11,550 bases of DNA from Chloroflexia bacterium. GTDB taxonomy: Bacteria > Chloroflexota > Chloroflexia > Thermomicrobiales > JALYUS01. The DNA lies in NCBI GenBank assembly GCA_025928215.1, contig JAICJW010000112.1:1-11550 (forward strand). Reading direction: 5' to 3'. Positions 6,599 to 11,550 of the stretch are shown here, one piece after another (position 1 is the first letter of the stretch; each line of letters starts with the position of its first letter). The position numbers and the translations under genes were made by a program. Under the pieces are notes generated by a model that did no database searches, was not told where the DNA came from, and worked only from the letters and a program-made list of their open reading frames with translations.

Positions 6599-7474
6599 AT
6601 GACAGCAACAGCGACGACCCCCGCGACGGATGTATTGGTTTCGACTGAATGGGTCGCTGACCATCTCAAGGATGCGAGTATCCGCATCGTCGAATGCGAT
6701 GAGGACATTCTGCTCTACGAGATCGGGCATATCCCCGGCGCCGTGAAGATTGACTGGACAGCGGACCTCCAGGACCCGGTCGTGCGGGACTTCATTGGCC
6801 CGGAGCAGTTCGCGCAGTTGATGAACCGCAACGGGATTGCGAATGACACGACGGTCGTCTTCTACGGCGACAAGAACAACTGGTGGGCGGCGTACGCGTA
6901 CTGGTTCTTCAAGTTGAACGGCCACCCGAACCTGAAACTGATGGATGGTGGCCGCGCAAAGTGGGAGGCGGAAGGGCGCGAATACACGCGCGAGACGCCG
7001 CACTATCCCGCGACGCAATATACGCCGGGGACGATTCACCCCGAATACCGCGCGCTCCGCGATGAGGTGCTGGGTTTCATTGACTACGCCAATGGCGGAA
7101 AGGGCCAGCACCCACACGGGCCACTGGTGGACGTGCGCTCGCCGCAGGAATTTTCCGGCGAATTGATGCACATGCCGGCGTACCCGCAGGAGGGCGCGTT
7201 GCGCGGCGGGCATATCCCCGGCGCTGCGAACATCCCCTGGGCGAAGGCGGTCGCGGAGGATGGCACCTTCAAATCGCTCGACGAGCTGCGCGCGTTGTAC
7301 GAGGGGCAAGGCATCACGCCGGACAAGGACGTCGTTGTCTACTGCCGCATCGGCGAGCGATCCAGCCACACCTGGTTCGCCCTTCATGAACTGCTCGGCT
7401 ACAAAAACGTCCGCAACTATGACGGCTCATGGACCGAATGGGGCAACGTCGTCCGCGTGCCCATCGAGAAGTAA
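6599..7474 (+). CDS. Thiosulfate sulfurtransferase, two-domain rhodanese (CysA/SseA-type)
   Basis: A 291-residue sulfurtransferase that would move the sulfane sulfur of thiosulfate to cyanide or another thiophilic acceptor through a cysteine persulfide. It has two rhodanese domains. The N-terminal one (about 12-130) is non-catalytic: its active-site loop reads YGDKNNWWAA with no cysteine. The C-terminal one (about 150-285) has catalytic Cys249 in YCRIGERSSHTW, the CRxGxR form associated with thiosulfate, followed by the NYDGSWTEWGN ending. This version closely recalls the actinobacterial CysA/SseA group. ATG 6599 is chosen because AAGGAG sits seven bases upstream; an in-frame ATG at 6575 lacks such a site. 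Two candidate promoters precede it. Standing 147 bases after a SufU-like scaffold, it may take part in sulfur supply or detoxification, which is inference. Confidence 0.93.
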   Translation: MTATATTPATDVLVSTEWVADHLKDASIRIVECDEDILLYEIGHIPGAVKIDWTADLQDPVVRDFIGPEQFAQLMNRNGIANDTTVVFYGDKNNWWAAYAYWFFKLNGHPNLKLMDGGRAKWEAEGREYTRETPHYPATQYTPGTIHPEYRALRDEVLGFIDYANGGKGQHPHGPLVDVRSPQEFSGELMHMPAYPQEGALRGGHIPGAANIPWAKAVAEDGTFKSLDELRALYEGQGITPDKDVVVYCRIGERSSHTWFALHELLGYKNVRNYDGSWTEWGNVVRVPIEK

Positions 7475-7499
7475 GCCGGGCCTCACGCAACGAGAGAAT

Positions 7500-7532
7500 C
7501 GAACGGCGGGATGAGTTACGTCCCGTCGTTCG
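7500..7532 (+). terminator. Hairpin after the sulfurtransferase gene, possible terminator
   Basis: Twelve bases at 7500-7511 (CGAACGGCGGGA) pair with 7521-7532 (TCCCGTCGTTCG), with one G-U pair and a nine-base loop. It begins 26 bases after the stop codon. No T-run follows, so it is not a standard intrinsic terminator; it could stabilise the mRNA 3' end or act with other factors. Confidence 0.45.
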
Positions 7533-7542
7533 CGCATCCATA

Positions 7543-7608
7543 GCCGCAAGCAAGAATCTTAGTGGTGGCGGGCTTTCGCCTGGCACCATCGAAGCAATGA
7601 TGTGCGGC
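7543..7608 (+). other. Nested stem-loop in the leader region upstream of tig
   Basis: An outer helix GCCGCA/TGCGGC (7543-7548 with 7603-7608) encloses an inner hairpin. In the inner hairpin TGGTG and CGGGC (7563-7573, split by one G-G mismatch) pair with GCCTG and CACCA (7578-7588) around a TTTC loop. I do not recognise a known riboswitch or RNA family. It may be RNA structure or chance pairing in GC-rich DNA. Confidence 0.3.
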
Positions 7609-7628
7609 GCTCATCCCAACGACGCGAC

Positions 7629-7668
7629 TTGCGGGCAAGTGGCGCGCCGCGTTATCATCGTCGGCGCG
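7629..7668 (+). promoter_or_regulatory. tig: Candidate tig-clpP-clpX promoter with overlapping inverted repeat
   Basis: TATCAT (7653-7658) matches five of six -10 positions and has TTGCGG (7629-7634) 18 bases upstream as a weak -35. Start of transcription would be near 7665, about 72 bases before tig. The inverted repeat CGCGCCG (7643-7649) and CGGCGCG (7662-7668) brackets the -10 box, as an operator would. I see no CIRCE, CtsR or HAIR box. Both motif calls are by eye. Confidence 0.4.
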
Positions 7669-7736
7669 GTGGCACGAAACCACTGAGCGTGTGGTAATGC
7701 CACGGTTCAGATGAGAAGAAGGGAACGGGTTACACT

Positions 7737-9338
7737 GTGAAACTGACCGCCGAGCGGCTCCCGGAAAGCCAGGTCCGGCTTGAAATCATCTCCGACGAGG
7801 ACGAGTTTACGACCGCGATGGACAAGGCGACGAAGCGGCTCGCGCAGCGCGTCACCGTGCCCGGATTCCGCCGGGGCAAAGCGCCACGCACGCTCGTCGA
7901 GCGGCATGTTGGCCGCACGATGATCGTGGATGAGGCGAACAACGCGCTGATGGATGATCTCTACCGGCAGGCGCTGGAGCAGGAGGACCTCACGCCCGTC
8001 ACTCGCCCATCGGTCGAGGTCCTCGCCGCCGAGCCGCTCTCCTTCCGCGTCGAAGTGGAGATCGCGCCGACGGCGGATGTAACCGGATATGAGGATGTCC
8101 GAGTCGAACCGGAGCATATCGCGGTCACTGATACGGAAGTGGACGAGTACATCGAGCGGTTGCGGGAGGACAATAGCCCGTGGGTTGATCCGCCATCCCC
8201 CCGGCCGGTGCAGGAGGGTGACGAGGTCGTCGTGGACATCGCGGCATTCGAGGGCGATGAGCCGTTCGATGAGCCGACGACGGGCGCGACCTTCGTCCTT
8301 GGCCGGGATAATCTGCTGCCGCAGATTCGCGACGTGATTCTCGGCGCGACGGTCGGCGATCCGGTCGAGAAGACCGTGACCTTCCCGGAGGCGAACGGCG
8401 AGGAGGACGAGCGGCCAATCCCCGAGACGCTGCTCGGCAAGACGCTGAACTACCGGATGACTGTGCAGAGCGCAAAGGAGCGCGAACTGCTGCCGCTCGA
8501 TGATGAACTCGCCGCCTCGCTCGGAGGCCGCGCGATGACGCTGGCCGAGTTGCGAGCCGATGTACGTGGCAACTTGCTGCGACAGAAGGAAATGCAGGCG
8601 CGCAATACGCTCGTCATGAATATCATGGAGAAATTGCGCGACGATATCGCAAAGATCGAAGTCGGGCCTGCACTGATTGACCAGCAGACACGCGAAGACG
8701 CGATGCAGCAATTGCAGCAAATCGGCGGCATGGGCCTTGATATCAACGAAATCTTCGGCAAGAACACCGCCGCGATAGACAACTTCCTCGAACGGATCCG
8801 CCCGGAGTCCGAACGCCGCCTACGCAACACCCTGATCCTGCGCGAGATCGCCAAAACCGAGCAGTTGGATGTCACGCCGGAAGAAGTGCATGAAGAAGTC
8901 CACCGCCTCGGCATGGCACACAGCGTCCTCGATGACGAGCGCACGGTCGAGTTGATTCAGGAGGACTTGCGAGAGCGCAAACTGCTCGACCACGTGATCG
9001 CGATTGCGACCGAGGGTAAGGGAATCATTGACGACTCCCCGGAGAGTGCCTATATCCTCCCACCGAGCGATGAGATTGAGTCAGAGCGCGCCGACGCACC
9101 CCCGGACAGCGGCGAGACGAAGGCAACGACCAATGAGGATGTCGCTGAGGCGAATCAGGGCGCACCTGCAGAGCCGCAGGCGACAGCCGACGCGGCGGCT
9201 TCCGGCGCGGTTGATACGGAAACCTCGCCTGGCCAGGATGCCACAGTGACAGAGAATGCTGGTACAATGATCGAGGATGAGACAGTGCCCGCGACGGACG
9301 CGCCAGCCAATGCCGATGCAACGCCGAAATCCGCGTAA
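7737..9338 (+). CDS. tig: Trigger factor, ribosome-associated chaperone and prolyl isomerase
   Basis: Trigger factor binds the ribosome at the exit tunnel and shelters nascent chains. The ribosome-binding domain (1-115) has its signature GFRRGKAP at 43-50. An FKBP-type isomerase domain follows (about 150-245), then the helical C-terminal chaperone domain to about 425. At 533 residues it is roughly 100 longer than the typical 430-450. The excess is a tail from about 428 rich in Ala, Glu, Asp, Thr and Pro with no predicted fold. The start is GTG 7737 (protein begins MKLTAERL). The purine stretch GAAGAAGGG lies 13 bases upstream, further than ideal, so initiation may be moderate. It is the first gene of a run with clpP (45 bases on) and clpX, a common arrangement joining folding and degradation. 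Confidence 0.95.
   Translation: MKLTAERLPESQVRLEIISDEDEFTTAMDKATKRLAQRVTVPGFRRGKAPRTLVERHVGRTMIVDEANNALMDDLYRQALEQEDLTPVTRPSVEVLAAEPLSFRVEVEIAPTADVTGYEDVRVEPEHIAVTDTEVDEYIERLREDNSPWVDPPSPRPVQEGDEVVVDIAAFEGDEPFDEPTTGATFVLGRDNLLPQIRDVILGATVGDPVEKTVTFPEANGEEDERPIPETLLGKTLNYRMTVQSAKERELLPLDDELAASLGGRAMTLAELRADVRGNLLRQKEMQARNTLVMNIMEKLRDDIAKIEVGPALIDQQTREDAMQQLQQIGGMGLDINEIFGKNTAAIDNFLERIRPESERRLRNTLILREIAKTEQLDVTPEEVHEEVHRLGMAHSVLDDERTVELIQEDLRERKLLDHVIAIATEGKGIIDDSPESAYILPPSDEIESERADAPPDSGETKATTNEDVAEANQGAPAEPQATADAAASGAVDTETSPGQDATVTENAGTMIEDETVPATDAPANADATPKSA
9260..9268 (+). promoter_or_regulatory. Candidate extended -10 promoter for clpP inside tig
   Basis: TGGTACAAT is a TGn-extended -10 box (TACAAT at 9263-9268, five of six matches). 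It lies about 116 bases before the clpP start, within the codons for the acidic tail of trigger factor. No -35 box is visible at the usual distance, which extended -10 promoters can lack. It may be coincidental. Confidence 0.3.
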
Positions 9339-9383
9339 CATTGGCCGCGTCCGTCCCGTTATACCGATGGGAAGGAACCCGAG

Positions 9384-10016
9384 ATGCATACAGGATTGGA
9401 CATACAGAACATCATTCCGGCGGTCGTTGAAAGCACGAATCGCGGCGAACGCTCGTGGGATATTTATTCCCGCCTGCTCCGGGATCGCATCGTCTTTGTC
9501 GGAACGCCGATTGACGCGCAGGTGGCGAATGTCTTTATCGCCCAACTGCTCTTCCTCGACTATGAGGACCCCGACCGCGAGATTAAGGTGTACATCAACA
9601 GCCCCGGCGGCGAAGTCTACGCCGGCCTGGCGATGTATGACACGATGCAGATGATCCGCTCCGATGTCTCAACGTACTGCATGGGCATGGCGGCGAGTAT
9701 GGGCGCGGTGCTGCTCTGCGCCGGGCAGCCCGGTAAGCGGTACGCATTGCCGAATTCGCGCGTCCTGATTCATCAAGGGTCAGGCGGCTTCCGCGGCAAC
9801 GTGCCGGACATTGACATCGCCGCGCGGGAGACGATCAACGTCGTCACGCGTCTCGTCGAGATCATGGCGAACCACAGTAACCAGCCATTCGACAAGGTGA
9901 AGCGCGATACGGAGCGCGATTATTATATGGGCGCCGAAGAGGCGAAGGATTACGGGTTGATTGACGAAATCCTCATGCCGCAGCCGAAGAAGGTCGCGGG
10001 AGCGTTGGTAGCCTAG
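9384..10016 (+). CDS. clpP: ATP-dependent Clp protease proteolytic subunit
   Basis: ClpP is the serine peptidase that forms a two-ring, 14-subunit chamber and degrades proteins fed in by ClpX or another AAA+ unfoldase. The 210-residue product has the full catalytic triad: Ser105 in GMAASMGA, His130 in RVLIHQ and Asp179 in DTERDYYM. The spacing of 25 and 49 residues is that of E. coli ClpP. The oxyanion-region INSPGGEV (71-78) is intact. The N-terminal RGERSWDIYSRLL (20-32) is the usual family block; what precedes it is a short propeptide or axial loop. ATG 9384 has GAAGGA seven bases upstream. The gene is followed by a strong hairpin and then clpX, so ClpXP can be co-expressed. Only one clpP is visible here; whether the genome has a second copy is unknown. 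Confidence 0.97.
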   Translation: MHTGLDIQNIIPAVVESTNRGERSWDIYSRLLRDRIVFVGTPIDAQVANVFIAQLLFLDYEDPDREIKVYINSPGGEVYAGLAMYDTMQMIRSDVSTYCMGMAASMGAVLLCAGQPGKRYALPNSRVLIHQGSGGFRGNVPDIDIAARETINVVTRLVEIMANHSNQPFDKVKRDTERDYYMGAEEAKDYGLIDEILMPQPKKVAGALVA

Positions 10017-10034
10017 CGCGCCCGATGGGCGCGC
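10016..10034 (+). other. Perfect hairpin between clpP and clpX
   Basis: GCGCGCCC (10016-10023) and GGGCGCGC (10027-10034) form an eight-pair GC stem with a GAT loop, starting at the last base of the clpP stop codon. ATTGT follows, not a T-run. It may attenuate transcription into clpX or mark an mRNA processing or stability point. Confidence 0.5.
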
Positions 10035-10085
10035 ATTGTACCGTGACGCCGGAGTGCTCGCGGGCGGAATGAGGAGCTTTGGGGG

Positions 10086-11384
10086 ATGGCAGGTACGCGC
10101 GGAACGACGAATAGTGGGGGCGGAAGCCGGATGCAGTATCGCTGCTCCTTTTGCGGCAAAGGGCAAGACGAAGTCAAACGCCTGATTGCGGGGCCGGGTG
10201 CGGTCTACATTTGCGATGAATGCGTGGAACTCTGCCGCGAGATAATCGAGGAAGAGGAAGTACCCACGCCGAAGGTGCAACCCTCGTTCGCCGGCATCTC
10301 GACGCCGAAACGGATCCACGAGCAACTCTCGCAATATGTCGTCGGTCAGGAGATGGCGAAGAAGAATCTTGCCGTCGCCGTCTACAACCACTACAAGCGC
10401 ATCACCGCCGGCGCCGAGCCGAACAATGATGTCGAGTTGCAGAAGAGCAATATCCTGCTCGTCGGTCCAACCGGCTGCGGCAAGACCTACCTGGCGCAAA
10501 CGCTCGCCAAGATTCTCGATGTGCCCTTCTCGATTGCCGATGCGACGGCGCTTACCGAGGCCGGGTACGTCGGTGAGGATGTCGAAAACATCCTGCTCCG
10601 GCTGATTCAGAATGCCGGTGATGTCGCCCGCGCCGAGACGGGCATCATCTACATTGACGAGATTGACAAGATTGCCCGTAAGTCGGACAACCCCTCGATC
10701 ACGCGCGATGTCTCCGGTGAGGGCGTGCAGCAGGCTCTCCTCAAGATCATCGAGGGAACGACGGCAAATGTGCCGCCACAGAGCGGCCGGAAGCATCCGC
10801 ACCAGGAATATATTCAGATTGATACGCGCAATATCCTCTTCATCTGCGGCGGCGCGTTCGAGGGATTGGAAGACATCATCGCCCGCCGGATGGACTCGAA
10901 GCAGACGATGGGGTTCGTCCGCGACAGCGCCAGCAAGTCGAAGGTGGGGGACGACAACCTCCTGCGCTTCGTGACGCATGACGATCTCCTGAAATACGGC
11001 CTCATCCCGGAGTTCGTTGGCCGCCTGCCGATCACCGTCAGCCTCGATCAACTCTCGCGCAGCGAGTTAATCCGCATCCTCACTGAGCCGAAGAACGCCG
11101 TTATCAAACAGTATCAGCGCCTCTTCGGCCACGATAATGTCGAGTTGTCCTTCACGGAGGACGCCCTCGAAGAGATTGCCACACAGGCCGAGAAGCGAAA
11201 GACGGGCGCGCGCGGGCTGAAGACGGCGATTGAATCGCTCCTGCTCGATGTAATGTACGAGATTCCGTCACTCGACAATGTGCGTACCTGTGTCGTCAAT
11301 GGCGAGACGGTCCGCAATGGCAAGCAGCCAATCCTGATGACGCTCGGCGGGCGTGAACTGGAACTCGAAGATACCGTCGCGTAA
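10086..11384 (+). CDS. clpX: ATP-dependent Clp protease ATP-binding subunit ClpX
   Basis: ClpX is the hexameric AAA+ unfoldase that recognises substrates and threads them into ClpP. The 432-residue product is standard in length. The N-terminal zinc domain has Cys20, Cys23, Cys43 and Cys46. Walker A is GPTGCGKT (127-134), the pore-1 loop GYVG (160-163), Walker B IIYIDEID (187-194) and the RKH pore loop 235-237. The arginine finger lies in EFVGRLP and sensor 2 in GARGLK. The ClpP-docking loop, usually IGF, reads MGF at 275-277. The start is ATG 10086 with GAGGAG nine bases upstream; the internal ATG at 10131 would keep the zinc domain but lacks such a site. It sits 69 bases after clpP and is closed by a strong terminator. 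Confidence 0.97.
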   Translation: MAGTRGTTNSGGGSRMQYRCSFCGKGQDEVKRLIAGPGAVYICDECVELCREIIEEEEVPTPKVQPSFAGISTPKRIHEQLSQYVVGQEMAKKNLAVAVYNHYKRITAGAEPNNDVELQKSNILLVGPTGCGKTYLAQTLAKILDVPFSIADATALTEAGYVGEDVENILLRLIQNAGDVARAETGIIYIDEIDKIARKSDNPSITRDVSGEGVQQALLKIIEGTTANVPPQSGRKHPHQEYIQIDTRNILFICGGAFEGLEDIIARRMDSKQTMGFVRDSASKSKVGDDNLLRFVTHDDLLKYGLIPEFVGRLPITVSLDQLSRSELIRILTEPKNAVIKQYQRLFGHDNVELSFTEDALEEIATQAEKRKTGARGLKTAIESLLLDVMYEIPSLDNVRTCVVNGETVRNGKQPILMTLGGRELELEDTVA

Positions 11385-11404
11385 TCATCGCACGAGACGA
11401 AATT

Positions 11405-11441
11405 GAATGGGCCGGGCAGCATGCCCGGCCTCATTCTTTCT
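11405..11441 (+). terminator. Intrinsic terminator after clpX, probably bidirectional
   Basis: GAATGGGCCGGGC (11405-11417) pairs with 11423-11436 around the loop AGCAT, with a single bulged base, giving about 13 pairs. TTCTTTCT follows on the + strand. On the - strand the stem is followed by CAATTTC, so it may also end the convergent gene, whose stop codon lies in the stem. Confidence 0.8.
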
Positions 11442-11550
11442 GTACTACTTCTTTCCCATCGGGGATGATCACCCCATCCACCACGGCACGGAGCGTGCGG
11501 AAGTCTTCGACCATCCGCACATAGGGGAACCATGCCAACACTTTCGGCGA
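11431..11550 (-). CDS. C-terminal end of an unidentified convergent gene, partial
   Basis: Reading leftwards from the right edge, 39 codons are open and end in TGA at 11433-11431. The end of the product reads LAWFPYVRMVEDFRTLRAVV then DGVIIPDGKEVVQKE. Codons mostly end in G or C as in the neighbouring genes, and the stop falls within the terminator stem, both of which favour a real gene. The VxDGxxxPDGKEV ending faintly recalls the C-termini of amidohydrolase-type metal-dependent enzymes, but this is too short to name a family. The start lies outside the window. Confidence 0.55.
   Translation of the reverse strand, partial: SPKVLAWFPYVRMVEDFRTLRAVVDGVIIPDGKEVVQKE

Noticed and set aside
7707..8720. 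Long open frame on the - strand opposite tig
   Set aside because: It mirrors a strongly conserved trigger factor gene and has no recognisable domain or ribosome site.
9780..11051. Long open frame on the - strand opposite clpP and clpX
   Set aside because: The product is rich in Arg, Asp and His with no recognisable domain; it is the usual antisense shadow of GC-rich coding DNA.
1..11550. CRISPR arrays, insertion sequences, phage, toxin-antitoxin or defence genes
   Set aside because: Reading both strands I found no repeat-spacer pattern, transposase, terminal inverted repeats or defence-type domains.

Overview
This GC-rich bacterial window is densely packed. All recognisable genes lie on the + strand except one partial gene entering from the right edge on the - strand. 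Several traits fit Chloroflexota, perhaps a Thermomicrobia-like lineage, with Actinobacteriota as the main alternative: the order tig-clpP-clpX, an actinobacterial/chloroflexal-style thiosulfate sulfurtransferase with a CRIGERS active site, a SufU/IscU-like scaffold, GTG starts and genomically encoded tRNA CCA ends. The phylum is an inference from protein style, not from a marker search.

Region 1 (1-4368) looks like one operon for surface or extracellular glycan synthesis. It holds a UDP-N-acetylglucosamine-type 6-dehydrogenase (5' end cut off by the window), a multi-pass GT-C/GT39-like membrane protein, a 72-residue Trm112-like zinc protein and a GT4 glycosyltransferase. Gaps are 4, 22 and 37 bases. 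The dehydrogenase would supply a UDP-uronic acid, and the two transferase-like proteins would build or attach a glycan.

Region 2 (4365-5893) begins with a good sigma70-type promoter whose -35 box contains the stop codon of the GT4 gene. It drives tRNA-Leu(UAG) and tRNA-Gly(GCC), and is followed 50 bases later by an MFS exporter starting at a GTG. Region 3 (6005-7474) is a sulfur-handling pair: a SufU/IscU-like Fe-S scaffold and a two-domain rhodanese with its own promoters.

Region 4 (7475-11441) is the protein quality-control operon. A 262-base intergenic stretch rich in potential hairpins leads to tig (with a long acidic tail), clpP and clpX, ended by a strong, probably bidirectional terminator. 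Beyond it the last 39 codons of an unidentified convergent gene are visible.

Most of the window is ordinary housekeeping and glycan-synthesis DNA, and I found no clear sign of a new defence, mobile or regulatory system. The points most worth a second look are the structured region before tig, the hybrid SufU/IscU scaffold beside the rhodanese, promoters that reuse stop codons as -35 boxes, and the Trm112-like protein inside the glycan operon.
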